Part shown: piece after piece, positions 45,757 through 54,187 of the stretch | Numbering within the stretch: the first letter of the stretch is position 1 | How the letters are laid out: each line of letters begins with the position of its first letter | DNA from: Sphingomonas sp. | Lineage (GTDB): Bacteria; Pseudomonadota; Alphaproteobacteria; Sphingomonadales; Sphingomonadaceae | DNA: 64,000 bases | Direction of reading: 5' to 3' | Assembly: GCA_017418975.1 (NCBI GenBank) | Contig: JAFOMG010000023.1 | Span: forward strand, 1-64,000 | Notes under the pieces: generated by a model | What the model was told of the DNA's origin: nothing | What the model saw: the letters and a program-made list of their open reading frames with translations, nothing else | Database searches by the model: none | Position numbers and translations under genes: made by a program

Positions 45757-48183
45757 TCACCCTCGCAGCGCCGCGCCCAGCTTCGCCGCCGCGGCGACCA
45801 CCTTGTCGGCGACTGCCCTCAGTTCCTCGTCGGTGAAGCTCTTCTCGCCCGGCTGGAGCGTGACTTCGATGGCGAGGCTCTTCTGGCCTTCCGGCACGCC
45901 GGCGCCGGTGAACAGGTCGAACAGCCGGGCATCGACGATCGCCGCCTTGTCCGCTCCCTTCACGGCGCGGACGAGATCGCCCGCGGCCAGGGCGTCCGGC
46001 ACCAGGAAGGCGAAGTCGCGGGTCACGGCCTGGAGCGCGGGCGGCGTATAGGCCGTGCGCATGAAGCCGCTCCCGCCGCGCTTGGCGGGCAGCGCATCGA
46101 GATAGAGCTCGACCGCGGCGACATCGCCGTCGAGGTCGAACGCCTTGAGCACGCTCGGATGGACCATGCCGAACGCCGCCAGCACCGTCTTGGGCCCAAG
46201 CCGCAGCGTCGCCGACTGGCCCGGATGCCAGACTTCGCCGGCTTCACCCATCACCTGCAGGTTCGCCACCGGCGTGCCGGCGGCCTCAAGCAGCGCCAGC
46301 GCCTCGGCCTTGGCGTCGAACGCCGTGAAGGGCTGCGCCTTGCCGCCCTGCCAACCGCGCGGGGTCTTGGCGCCGGCCAGCAGCACGCCCAGCGTCACGC
46401 GTTCATCGAGATTCTTGGCGCTGTCCGCCAGATAGCGCCGGCCCAGCTCGAACAGGCGCACCGAAGCCGCCCCGCGCTTGAGGTTGCGCTCCGCTGCGCC
46501 GAGCAGGCCCGGCAGCAGCGACGGGCGCATCACCTTCATGTCCTCGCTGATCGGGTTGGCCAGCGTCCAGGCGCCGCCGCCGAACGGCGCCGCCTGGCCT
46601 TCCGAGACGAAGCTCCAGGTCACCGCTTCGTTCAGCCCGCGCGCCGCGGCGGTCCGCCGCAACCTGCGCTCGAGCTTCTGCTCGGGCGTCGCCGTCGGCC
46701 GGGCCACGCCGGGGAGGCGCGACAACGGCGTGGAGGGGACATGGTCGATGCCCTCGATGCGGATCACTTCCTCGACCAAGTCGGCCGGTCCGTCCACGTC
46801 GCGGCGCCAGCTCGGCGCGGTGACGCGCAGCGCGTCGAAGCCATCGGCCAGCTCGACCGGATCGCCATTGCCGTCGAGCGGCTGGACGGTGAAGCCGAGG
46901 CTCTCGAGGATCGCGACCTGGCGCGCCGCCGGTACGGCGAGGCCGCCCAGCGTCTCGGCGAGCGTCGGATCATAGCCGGTGGTCACGCCCACCCTCGGCA
47001 GCGTGCCGGCGCGCGTGACCTCGCTCGCCTTGCCGCCGCACAGCCGGGTCACCAGCCGCGTCGCGATCGCGATGCCGTCTTCGAGGAACGCGGGGTCGAC
47101 GCCGCGTTCGAAGCGCGAGCGCGCGTCGCTGGTCAGCATCAGCTTCTGGCCGGCACGGGCGATATGGTCCGGATCGAAGAACGCGCATTCGATCACGACG
47201 TCGGTGGTGGCGTCGGATACGCCGGTGTCCTCGCCGCCCATGATGCCGCCGATATCGTGCACGCCATTGTCGTCGGCGATCACCGTGATCGTCTCGTCGA
47301 GCGTGTAGGTCTTCTCGTTGAGCGCCAGCACCTGCTCGCCGGCCCTGGCCTTGCGCACCGTCAGCGCGCCCGAGAGCTTCGCCTTGTCATAGACGTGCAG
47401 CGGGCGGCCGAGATCGATCATCACGTAATTGGTGATGTCGACCAGGGCCGAGATCGGCCGCTGGCCGATCGCCTTGAGCCGGCGCTGCATCCATTCGGGC
47501 GAGGCGCCGTTGGTCACGCCGCGGACCGTCTGGCCATAATAGGCCGGGCACCCCTCGGGCGCCTCGATCTTCACCTCGGGGCCCGCGCCTTCGCCCTGCA
47601 CCGGCTCGGCATCGAGCGGCTTGAGCGTGCCGATGCCCGCCGCGGCGAGGTCGCGCGCGATGCCGCGCACGCCCATGCAATCCTGGCGGTTCGGCGTGAT
47701 CGAGATGTCGAACACCGGGTCGTTGAGTTCCGCATAATCGGCAAAGGCGGTGCCCACCGGCGCATCGGCCGGCAGCTCGATGATCCCGTCATGATCGTCG
47801 CCGAGCTCCAGCTCGCGGGTCGAGCACATCATGCCGTTCGATTCGACGCCGCGCACCGCCGCGACCTTGAGCGCCATGCCATTGGCCGGCACCACGGCGC
47901 CCGGCGTGCCGAGCACGCCGACCAGCCCGGCGCGCGCATTGGGCGCGCCGCAGACGACGGTCAGCACCTGCTCGCCGGTATCGACCGTGAGCACTTGCAG
48001 CTTGTCGGCCTGGGGATGCCGCTCGGCGGTCAGCACCCTGGCGACGCGGAAGCCGTTCAGCTTCTCGCCCGGATTCTCCACGCCTTCCACTTCGAGGCCG
48101 ACGCGGGTCAGCGCCTCCTCGATGTCGGTGAGCGAGGCGTTGGTATCGAGATGCTCCTTGAGCCAGCTCAGGGTGAACTTCAT
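45757..48183 (-). CDS. pheT: Phenylalanine--tRNA ligase beta subunit
   Basis: This is an 808-residue beta subunit of the (alpha-beta)2 PheRS. It has an EMAP/OB tRNA-binding domain (about residues 40-155), B3/B4 editing domain, B5 domain and C-terminal FDX-ACB anticodon-binding domain (about 715-808; TPPALQAVTRDFAFLVPD). The N-terminus MKFTLSWLKEHLDT is diagnostic. ATG 48183 overlaps the pheS stop codon (ATGA), giving stoichiometric coupling. Last gene of the minus-strand block; ends at the palindromic convergent gap. Confidence 0.97.
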   Translation of the reverse strand: MKFTLSWLKEHLDTNASLTDIEEALTRVGLEVEGVENPGEKLNGFRVARVLTAERHPQADKLQVLTVDTGEQVLTVVCGAPNARAGLVGVLGTPGAVVPANGMALKVAAVRGVESNGMMCSTRELELGDDHDGIIELPADAPVGTAFADYAELNDPVFDISITPNRQDCMGVRGIARDLAAAGIGTLKPLDAEPVQGEGAGPEVKIEAPEGCPAYYGQTVRGVTNGASPEWMQRRLKAIGQRPISALVDITNYVMIDLGRPLHVYDKAKLSGALTVRKARAGEQVLALNEKTYTLDETITVIADDNGVHDIGGIMGGEDTGVSDATTDVVIECAFFDPDHIARAGQKLMLTSDARSRFERGVDPAFLEDGIAIATRLVTRLCGGKASEVTRAGTLPRVGVTTGYDPTLAETLGGLAVPAARQVAILESLGFTVQPLDGNGDPVELADGFDALRVTAPSWRRDVDGPADLVEEVIRIEGIDHVPSTPLSRLPGVARPTATPEQKLERRLRRTAAARGLNEAVTWSFVSEGQAAPFGGGAWTLANPISEDMKVMRPSLLPGLLGAAERNLKRGAASVRLFELGRRYLADSAKNLDERVTLGVLLAGAKTPRGWQGGKAQPFTAFDAKAEALALLEAAGTPVANLQVMGEAGEVWHPGQSATLRLGPKTVLAAFGMVHPSVLKAFDLDGDVAAVELYLDALPAKRGGSGFMRTAYTPPALQAVTRDFAFLVPDALAAGDLVRAVKGADKAAIVDARLFDLFTGAGVPEGQKSLAIEVTLQPGEKSFTDEELRAVADKVVAAAAKLGAALRG

Positions 48184-49280
48184 GCGCCCACTCCCCCGCT
48201 CAGCGTGGGCACGTCGAGCGCCGAGAAGCCGTAATGCCTCAGCCAGCGCAGATCGCCGTCGAAGAAGGCGCGCAAATCGTCCATCCCATATTTGAGCATC
48301 GCCAGCCGGTCGACGCCGGTGCCGAAGGCAAAGCCCTGCCATTCGTTCGGATCGAGCCCGCAGGCCTCGATCACCTTGCGATGGACCATCCCGGAGCCGA
48401 GCACTTCCATCCAGCCGCCATTATCCGACTTGCGCGGATCGCCGCCGATCACGCGCTTGCCGTTCTGCCAGGTGAAGCCGACATCGACTTCGGCCGAAGG
48501 CTCGGTGAACGGGAAATAGCTCGGGCGCAGCCGCAGCACGATGTCGTCGCGCTCGAAGAACGCCTTGAGGAAGGTCTCGAGCGTCCATTTGAGATGGCCG
48601 AGCGTGATCCCCTTGTCGATCACCAGTCCTTCGATCTGGTGGAACATCGGGGTGTGCGTAGCGTCGCTGTCCGAACGATAGACCCGGCCCGGCGCGATGA
48701 TCCGGATCGGCGGCTTGCTCGCCACCATGGTGCGGATCTGCACCGGCGAAGTGTGGGTGCGCAGCAGATATTTCTGGCTGCCGTCCGCCTCGCGCGGGAA
48801 ATAGAAGGTGTCGTGCATCGCCCGTGCCGGATGAGTCTCCGGGATGTTGAGCGCGGTGAAATTGTGCCAGTCGTCCTCGATCTCCGGGCCGGTGGCGACG
48901 GAGAAGCCCAGATCGGCGAAGATCTCGGCCAGCTCGTCCATCACCTGGCTCACCGGATGCACGCTGCCCGCCGCCACGCCGTCCACCGGCAACGTCATGT
49001 CGAGCGTCTCGTCGGCAAGCCGGGCGTCGAGCGCCGCCTTTTCCAGCGAGGCCTTGCGCGCGGCCAGCGCCTCGGTCACGGCCTCGCGCAGGCCGTGGAT
49101 GCGCGGGCCCTGTTCCTGGCGCTCCTCGGGGCTCATCCCGCCCAGGGTCTTGAGCAGGGCGGTGATCGCCCCCTGCTTGCCGAGCGCGTGCACGCGCACC
49201 GCTTCGAGCGGCTCGAGCCCCGCCGCGGCATCGACCGCGCCGAGCAGGTCGGTGCGGAGCTGGTCCAGATCGGTCGTCAT
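48180..49280 (-). CDS. pheS: Phenylalanine--tRNA ligase alpha subunit
   Basis: This 366-residue catalytic alpha subunit charges tRNA-Phe. Class II motifs are present: motif 2 in GRVYRSDSDATHTPMFHQIE (about residues 204-223), motif 3 in GFAFGTGVDRLAMLKYG (about 321-337). The N-terminal coiled coil is seen in residues 1-80. The ATG at 49280 has GAGGATTTG just upstream; an in-frame TTG one codon before it is not needed. It follows rplT after an intrinsic terminator, so expression may depend on read-through or a local promoter. Confidence 0.97.
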   Translation of the reverse strand: MTTDLDQLRTDLLGAVDAAAGLEPLEAVRVHALGKQGAITALLKTLGGMSPEERQEQGPRIHGLREAVTEALAARKASLEKAALDARLADETLDMTLPVDGVAAGSVHPVSQVMDELAEIFADLGFSVATGPEIEDDWHNFTALNIPETHPARAMHDTFYFPREADGSQKYLLRTHTSPVQIRTMVASKPPIRIIAPGRVYRSDSDATHTPMFHQIEGLVIDKGITLGHLKWTLETFLKAFFERDDIVLRLRPSYFPFTEPSAEVDVGFTWQNGKRVIGGDPRKSDNGGWMEVLGSGMVHRKVIEACGLDPNEWQGFAFGTGVDRLAMLKYGMDDLRAFFDGDLRWLRHYGFSALDVPTLSGGVGA

Positions 49281-49324
49281 CAAATCCTCATTTGGTCGAG
49301 GGAGCCTCTAGCGGGGGCGGGGGC

Positions 49325-49362
49325 AAAGAAAAAGGGCGCCGGTGTTGCCACCGGCGCCCCAT
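49325..49362 (-). terminator. Strong intrinsic terminator between rplT and pheS
   Basis: On the minus strand GGGCGCCGGTG pairs with CACCGGCGCCC (49334-49344 and 49349-49359, 4-nt loop) and is followed by TTTTTCTTTGCC. It splits the ribosomal protein genes from pheST and could work as an attenuator in the leader of pheST. Confidence 0.9.
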
Positions 49363-49385
49363 TTTCTCGTACTCGCTCAGGTCGC

Positions 49386-49751
49386 TCAGGCGGCCTGGGG
49401 CAGAGCCGCCTTCGCCTGCGCGATGATGGCGGTAAAGGCTTCGCCCTCGTGCATCGCGATATCGGCCAGGACCTTGCGGTCCAGCTCGATGCCGGCGAGC
49501 TTCAGCCCGTGCATGAACTGCGAATAGGTCAGGCCCTCGGCGCGGACGCCGGCGTTGATGCGCTGGATCCACAGACCACGGAAGGTCCGCTTCTTAACCT
49601 TGCGGTCGCGATAGGCGTACTGGCCGGCCTTCTCGACGGCCTGGCGGGCGATGCGGATCGTGTTCTTGCGACGACCGCGATAGCCCTTTGCCTGCTCCAG
49701 GATGTTCTTGTGCTTGGCCTTGGTGGTAACACCACGCTTAACTCGTGCCAT
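49386..49751 (-). CDS. rplT: 50S ribosomal protein L20
   Basis: This 121-residue protein is a primary 23S rRNA binder needed early in 50S assembly. The sequence begins MARVKRGVTTKAKHKNILEQ with the basic RGRRKNTIRIARQAV segment and has the family C-terminal globular domain (RTFRGLWIQRINAGVR). Full length. It lies 15 bp downstream of rpmI, so they are co-transcribed. In other bacteria L20 represses its own operon at the rpmI leader. Confidence 0.98.
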   Translation of the reverse strand: MARVKRGVTTKAKHKNILEQAKGYRGRRKNTIRIARQAVEKAGQYAYRDRKVKKRTFRGLWIQRINAGVRAEGLTYSQFMHGLKLAGIELDRKVLADIAMHEGEAFTAIIAQAKAALPQAA

Positions 49752-49765
49752 TTCTCAGGCCCTCC

Positions 49766-49969
49766 TTACTTCAGACCGTAGGGCGCCCATGCCTTGATGT
49801 GCGCGACATCGGCATCGGCGAGCACGGAGGTGCCGCGGTTCTGGCGGATATACTTGGCGTTGTGGCTGATCAGCCGGTGGCGCTTGCCGGCCACACCGTG
49901 CTTCACCTTGCCGGTGGCGGTGAGCTTGAAGCGCTTCTTCACGCCGCTCTTCGTCTTGAGCTTGGGCAT
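49766..49969 (-). CDS. rpmI: 50S ribosomal protein L35
   Basis: This is a 67-residue basic ribosomal protein (MPKLKTKSGVKKRFKLTATG; RHRLISHNAKYIRQNRG) of the usual length. ATG at 49969 follows AAGGAGACGAAA. infC, which precedes rpmI in many genomes, is absent here. hisN lies upstream on the same strand with a 219-bp gap that may hold the promoter and an L20-type regulatory leader. Confidence 0.98.
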   Translation of the reverse strand: MPKLKTKSGVKKRFKLTATGKVKHGVAGKRHRLISHNAKYIRQNRGTSVLADADVAHIKAWAPYGLK

Positions 49970-50188
49970 TTTCGTCTCCTTGAGTTCGACGATTGCGGAC
50001 ACGCGCGGCAGCCCATTCAGCCGGCGCATCCCTACGATCGCGGAAAGCGGGCCCCCTAGCGCAAAGCCCCGACCGGCGCAACCCGAGTCGGAAACCGGCT
50101 TGCTCCCTCGCCGTCCGCCAGGCCGCGCAAGGAGAAGTGCGGGAGGGAAGAACCGGCCCTCCCGTGGCGTAAACTTTCGAGTCGCGGC
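49970..50188 (-). promoter_or_regulatory. rpmI leader / promoter region
   Basis: A 219-bp non-coding gap between hisN and rpmI. It should hold the promoter of the rpmI-rplT genes. I can see no clear -35/-10 pair or L20-binding structure by eye. Confidence 0.4.
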
Positions 50189-50983
50189 TCAATGGCCGTG
50201 ATCATGCCCCCGGCAGGCCAGTGCCTCGAGGATATCGTCGATCCGCGCCGGGTCGCCGGCGGCGATCACCTCGCCATTGCTCCCGGCGTGCAGGGGATCG
50301 CCCTGCCAGTCGCACATCCGCCCGCCCGCGCCCTCAACGATGGGGACCAGCGCGGCGAAGTCGTGCAGCTTGAGCCCCGCCTCGACGACAATGTCCATCC
50401 AGCCGCTCGCGACGCAGCCATAATTATAGCAGTCGCCGCCCAGCACCGTGCTCATCACCGCGCCGTCGAGATGCTCGAAGGCATGGAGCTGGTCGTCGCC
50501 GAACAGCGCCGGCGAAGTGGTGGCGAGGATCGCCTGGTCGAGGTCGCGGCAGCGGCGCGTCGCGGCCGGCGCGCCGTTGAACAGGGTCGGCCGCCCCGCC
50601 ACGCCCAGCCAGCGCTCCCGCGTCACCGGCTGGTCGAGGATGCCGAGCAGCGGCCAGCCATCCTCGATCAGCGCGATCAGCGTGCCGAAGATCGGGCGGC
50701 CGGCGATGAAGGCGCGCGTGCCGTCGATCGGATCGAGCACCCACAGGCGCCCGCTCGTTCCTTCGCGCGTGCCGAACTCCTCGCCCTGGATGCCGTCCAT
50801 CGGGCGCTCGGCGACGATCAGCCGGCGCATCGCTTCCTCGGCGGCGCGATCGGCAAGAGTGACCGGGGACTGGTCGTCCTTGGCCTCGAGGCCGTGGGCG
50901 CCGCGGAAATAGGGGAGGATCGCCGCGCCCGCCGCATCGGCAAGGCGTTCGGCAAGGGCGATATCGGCTGCGGTCACGGGCAT
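50189..50983 (-). CDS. hisN: Inositol monophosphatase family protein, histidinol-phosphatase
   Basis: This 264-residue Mg-dependent phosphatase of the IMPase fold is a likely HisN-type histidinol-phosphatase for histidine synthesis. Metal/substrate motifs are GEEFG (about residue 67), WVLDPIDGTRAFIAGRPIFG (about 82-101) and a C-terminal GGDCYNYGCVASGWMDIVVE (about 183-202). The RAFIAG form, with an Arg/Phe in place of the usual TNFVHG, matches HisN rather than suhB. ATG 50983 (MPVTAADIALAERL). Divergent from pldA (66 bp). Confidence 0.85.
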   Translation of the reverse strand: MPVTAADIALAERLADAAGAAILPYFRGAHGLEAKDDQSPVTLADRAAEEAMRRLIVAERPMDGIQGEEFGTREGTSGRLWVLDPIDGTRAFIAGRPIFGTLIALIEDGWPLLGILDQPVTRERWLGVAGRPTLFNGAPAATRRCRDLDQAILATTSPALFGDDQLHAFEHLDGAVMSTVLGGDCYNYGCVASGWMDIVVEAGLKLHDFAALVPIVEGAGGRMCDWQGDPLHAGSNGEVIAAGDPARIDDILEALACRGHDHGH

Positions 50984-51049
50984 TCGACACGCCCTAGCCC
51001 CGAGATTTTGACTCGCCAAGGTCACAAAGCCCTGCCACTCAACCGGCCG

Positions 51050-52114
51050 ATGCGCCGCCGCCTGCTGATTCCGATCGCGTTCCTCGCCGCCACGCCCGCC
51101 GCGGCCCAGGGCCTGCGCGCCGTGCCTGCCCAGCCCGCCTCGGAGGCGGAGGCGCTGCGCGGCGTCGAGGTCTTCCTGGTCAACGAGGGCGATCTGGCGG
51201 TCACCGATGCCGGCCCGCGCGAGATCGAGGTCACCGCGGTGGACGGCACGCGCCTGGTGCTCGAGCGCGCGCCCGGCCCGCTGCCCACCGTCGCGCCGCA
51301 CGGCTTCGCCAAGGCGCGCTACGTGCCGGTGAGCGTGGCCGGCCGCGCGGTGCCGCCCACCGAGCAGCACGCCGCCGCCGAGATCCCGCAGGGGGAGGCG
51401 GTAGTGCAGAGCGCGACCGGCAGCTCGGCCGCCTTTGTCGACCGGTTCGAGCCGCACGAGCCGATCTATGGCGCGTTCGGCCTGAAGGATGCCGGCGGCA
51501 AGTTGCAGGTGAGCTTCGCCTTCCGCCCGTTCGGCGAGAAGGCGCCGCTCAAGCTCGGCAATCTGCGCTTCGCCTATACCCAGACGATGTTCTGGGCGCT
51601 GAACCGGCCTTCGGGGCCGTTCCGCTCGACCAATTACAGCCCCGAAGTCTATGCCGACATTCCCTTCGACGACACCACCAAGGTGGCGCTCGGCTATCGC
51701 CATGATTCGAACGGGCGCGGCGTGGCCGACTCGGTCGATCTCAACCGGGTGTTCCTGCGCGCCGAGAAGCGCTTCGACCTGGGCGGCGACTGGCATCTCG
51801 ACGTCGCGCCCCAGGCCTGGTTCTATCTCGGCCGGCTGGGCACCGCGCCGGACGTGAAGAACTATTTCGGCTATACCAGCCTCACCGCCGCGATCGGCCA
51901 GCAGGACGGGTTGAAGCTTTCGCTCACCGGTCGCGGCAATTTCGAGACGGGCAAGGGCGCGGCCGAATTGTTCGTCTCCTATCCGCTGGCGCGGATTGCC
52001 AAGGGAGTGGGCTTCTATATCTTCGGCCAGGCCTTCACCGGCTATGGCGAGGCGCTGGACGACTATCGCCGGAACGACACCCATGCCCGGATCGGCATCG
52101 CGCTGACGCGCTAG
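51050..52114 (+). CDS. pldA: Outer membrane phospholipase A (PldA)
   Basis: This protein of about 354 residues has a signal peptide (RRRLLIPIAFLAATPAAAQ) and a C-terminal OMPLA barrel. The catalytic His and Ser are in GYRHDSNGRG (about residue 213), matching the His-Ser/Asn triad of OMPLA. It is followed by NRVFLRAEKRF and an outer-membrane C-terminus ending in LTR. An extra domain of about 110 residues sits between the signal peptide and the barrel, seen in sphingomonad homologues. It hydrolyses phospholipids mislocalised to the outer leaflet. Start at ATG 51050, divergent from hisN. Confidence 0.88.
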   Translation: MRRRLLIPIAFLAATPAAAQGLRAVPAQPASEAEALRGVEVFLVNEGDLAVTDAGPREIEVTAVDGTRLVLERAPGPLPTVAPHGFAKARYVPVSVAGRAVPPTEQHAAAEIPQGEAVVQSATGSSAAFVDRFEPHEPIYGAFGLKDAGGKLQVSFAFRPFGEKAPLKLGNLRFAYTQTMFWALNRPSGPFRSTNYSPEVYADIPFDDTTKVALGYRHDSNGRGVADSVDLNRVFLRAEKRFDLGGDWHLDVAPQAWFYLGRLGTAPDVKNYFGYTSLTAAIGQQDGLKLSLTGRGNFETGKGAAELFVSYPLARIAKGVGFYIFGQAFTGYGEALDDYRRNDTHARIGIALTR

Positions 52115-52144
52115 CCGCCGGCAACGACATTCAGGAGGATCGCC

Positions 52145-52690
52145 ATGCGCAAATTGCTGATCGCCGCCGCCGCCCTGTCGCTCGCCGTGCCGGCCATGGC
52201 CACGCTCAAGCCCGGCCAGCGCGCGCCCGACTTCACCGCCCCCGGCGCGATGGCGGGCAAGCCCTTCACGGTCGACCTCAAGGCGGCGCTGAAGAAGGGG
52301 CCGGTCGTCCTCTATTTCTTCCCCGCCGCCTTCACCGAAGGCTGCAATGCCGAAGCGCATGCCTTTGCCGAGGCGCTGCCCGATTTCCAGAAGGCCGGCG
52401 CCAGCGTGATCGGGATGACCGCGGGCAATATCGACAAGCTCGAGGCCTTTTCGGCGGAGAAATGCGCCGGCAAGTTCGCCGTCGCCGCCGCCAGCCCCGA
52501 GATCGTCAAGGCCTATGACGTCCAGCTGACCCGGCCCGACGGCACCGCCACCAAGATCACCAGCCGGACCTCCTATGTGATCGCGCCGGACGGCAAGCTG
52601 CTCTTCGTCCATTCGGACATGAGCCCGGCGGGGCATATCCGGCTCTCGCTGGAAGCCGTCCAGAAATACCGGGCCGCGCACAGGCACTGA
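52145..52690 (+). CDS. Exported peroxiredoxin (AhpC/TSA family, BCP-like)
   Basis: This 181-residue thiol peroxidase has a signal peptide (LLIAAAALSLAVPAMA). The peroxidatic Cys lies in FFPAAFTEGCNAEA (about residue 66; the usual PxxxT/SxxC is altered to FTEGC), and a second Cys is in AEKCAGKF (about 103). It probably reduces peroxides in the periplasm. The ATG at 52145 follows AGGAGGATCGCC, 30 bp after pldA, so they may be co-transcribed. Confidence 0.85.
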   Translation: MRKLLIAAAALSLAVPAMATLKPGQRAPDFTAPGAMAGKPFTVDLKAALKKGPVVLYFFPAAFTEGCNAEAHAFAEALPDFQKAGASVIGMTAGNIDKLEAFSAEKCAGKFAVAAASPEIVKAYDVQLTRPDGTATKITSRTSYVIAPDGKLLFVHSDMSPAGHIRLSLEAVQKYRAAHRH

Positions 52691-52826
52691 TCTCCGGAGC
52701 CGGTATTTTCACGAGTCCGCAAGCTTTGCTCACCGGATATTAGCAGTTGGGGCCTAGTCTGCACGGCGTGGCGGTGCTGCGGGTCGGCACCGTCGGGACC
52801 AAATTTCTGGTGAGGAATTGAGGCAG

Positions 52827-53846
52827 ATGGTCGCGGCCAAGGCCGTTCGGGTGGCAAGCGGTTCCCAGGCCGCACGTGGCCTGTACGACCGCATCGGAGA
52901 ATTTCTGATAGACCAGCGGCTGGATCCCGATCCGGCCAATTATGCTTTCGCCTATCAGCTTCTCGCCAACCCCGATGGCCCGCTCGCCCGGGCGGTGCAC
53001 GCGCTGACCGATGGCGGCGTCCGCCTCACCCGGCGCGACATCGAGACGCTGGGGTGCGACGCGCAGCCCGTCGCGGGCATGCCCACCGCCACGATCGAGA
53101 AGGCCCAGGGGCTGGTCGCCCAGACCCAGATGCAGGTCGAGGGCTTTCAGGACATGGTCACGGCCATGCGCGCCGAGACGAAGGATTTCGGCCGCGACCT
53201 TGCCGCCAGCGCGCAGGCGATGCGCAGCTCGGGCGGCGACGATATCGAGATCGCCCGCATCACCGCGACGATGCTCGAGCGGGTCCGCAACGCCGAGGAG
53301 CGGCTGGAGACCGCCAATCGCGAGGCCAGCGAGCTGCGCACCAAGCTGGAGGAGGCGCGCGACAATGCGCGCCGCGATCCGTTGACCGGCCTGCCCAATC
53401 GCCGCGCCTTCGAGGAGGCCTATGCCGCCCAGGCCTCGGCGGGCGCGCGGATCTGCATGGCGGTGTGCGATGTCGATCACTTCAAGTCGGTCAACGACCG
53501 GTTCGGCCATGTCGTCGGCGACCGGGTGCTCAAGGCGCTCGGCGAAGCGCTGTCCGACACCTGCAAGGGCCATCTCGTCGCGCGCTATGGCGGCGAGGAG
53601 TTCGTCGTCCTGTTCACCGGCCTCGACCTGATGGCGGCGCGCGAAGTGCTCGACCGGGCCCGCCTCGCCGTCTCCGCCAAGCGCTATCGCCTGCGCGAGA
53701 CCGACGCGCCGCTGGGCGAGATCACCTTTTCCGCCGGCCTCAGCCCGGCGGCCCAGGGCGAAGTGTTCGGCACCGTGTTCCACCGCGCCGACCAGCTTTG
53801 CTACGCCGCCAAGAATGGCGGCCGCAACTGCGTCCGCGTCGATTGA
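52827..53846 (+). CDS. GGDEF domain diguanylate cyclase
   Basis: This protein of about 339 residues makes c-di-GMP from two GTP. The C-terminal GGDEF domain (about residues 180-335) has the active motif RYGGEEFVVL (about 252-261) and DHFKSVNDRFGH (about 213). The I-site RxxD in the position before GGEEF is missing (CKGH instead), so no product inhibition is expected. The N-terminal half has no membrane span or known sensor; a coiled coil at about 120-180 could dimerise it. I chose ATG 52827; a TTG at 52818 is an alternative. Cytoplasmic. Confidence 0.88.
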   Translation: MVAAKAVRVASGSQAARGLYDRIGEFLIDQRLDPDPANYAFAYQLLANPDGPLARAVHALTDGGVRLTRRDIETLGCDAQPVAGMPTATIEKAQGLVAQTQMQVEGFQDMVTAMRAETKDFGRDLAASAQAMRSSGGDDIEIARITATMLERVRNAEERLETANREASELRTKLEEARDNARRDPLTGLPNRRAFEEAYAAQASAGARICMAVCDVDHFKSVNDRFGHVVGDRVLKALGEALSDTCKGHLVARYGGEEFVVLFTGLDLMAAREVLDRARLAVSAKRYRLRETDAPLGEITFSAGLSPAAQGEVFGTVFHRADQLCYAAKNGGRNCVRVD

Positions 53847-53877
53847 TCGGAATCGGACAGTCGCTGTCCGCCTTTGA

Positions 53878-53916
53878 TTGGGAAATTACACCATAGCTTG
53901 GTGTGGAATTTCCCAA
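53878..53916. promoter_or_regulatory. Near-palindrome, candidate enhancer for the sigma-54 promoter
   Basis: TTGGGAAATT (53878-53887) and AATTTCCCAA (53907-53916) are perfect 10-bp arms; inside, ACACCA (53888-53893) pairs with TGGTGT (53899-53904) with a 2-nt bulge. Each half contains GTGTAATTTCCC or GTGTGGAATTTCCC when read outward, resembling the GTGTAATT core of PspF-type enhancer sites. It lies about 52 bp upstream of the -24 element, a usual distance for bacterial enhancer-binding proteins. It could also serve as a hairpin ending the diguanylate cyclase transcript. Confidence 0.6.
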
Positions 53917-53967
53917 CCGCGCGTAACTTTCTTACTCGCGCTCAATGAAATCAATCACTTAGAAAAC

Positions 53968-53985
53968 TGGCACGCTCCCTGCAAT
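53968..53985 (+). promoter_or_regulatory. Candidate sigma-54 (RpoN) -24/-12 promoter
   Basis: tGGcacgctccctGCaat matches the TGGCACG-N4-YTGCA consensus with GG and GC exactly 10 nt apart (GG 53969-53970, GC 53981-53982). Only the T of the TTGC element is replaced by C. It is followed 60 bp downstream by two short genes with strong ribosome-binding sites. Confidence 0.75.
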
Positions 53986-54044
53986 CCATCTGGCATCGGC
54001 AACGCCGGATGGTCCGGCAACCGACAATACAGGGAGTAACTATC

Positions 54045-54152
54045 ATGGCCGTTCGTATCAGCTCGTTCCAGCACAGCGTTGCCGTCATCGGCGCCGTCGT
54101 CCTCACCTATGCCATCGTGCTCTTCTCCTCGCCCGTGGTTCCGATCGCGTGA
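54045..54152 (+). CDS. Small membrane peptide (35 residues), first of a tandem pair
   Basis: This short gene codes for MAVRISSFQH followed by the hydrophobic segment SVAVIGAVVLTYAIVLFSS, a predicted single membrane span, and a short PVVPIA tail. AGGGAG lies 9 bp upstream of the ATG, a proper Shine-Dalgarno. It is below the length that most gene finders accept. It sits behind the sigma-54-type promoter and 35 bp before the second small gene. No family recognised. The positively charged N-terminus predicts N-in topology. Confidence 0.55.
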   Translation: MAVRISSFQHSVAVIGAVVLTYAIVLFSSPVVPIA

Positions 54153-54187
54153 CCCGTAGCGGTCAGCACGGAACGGAGAGGATAAGC

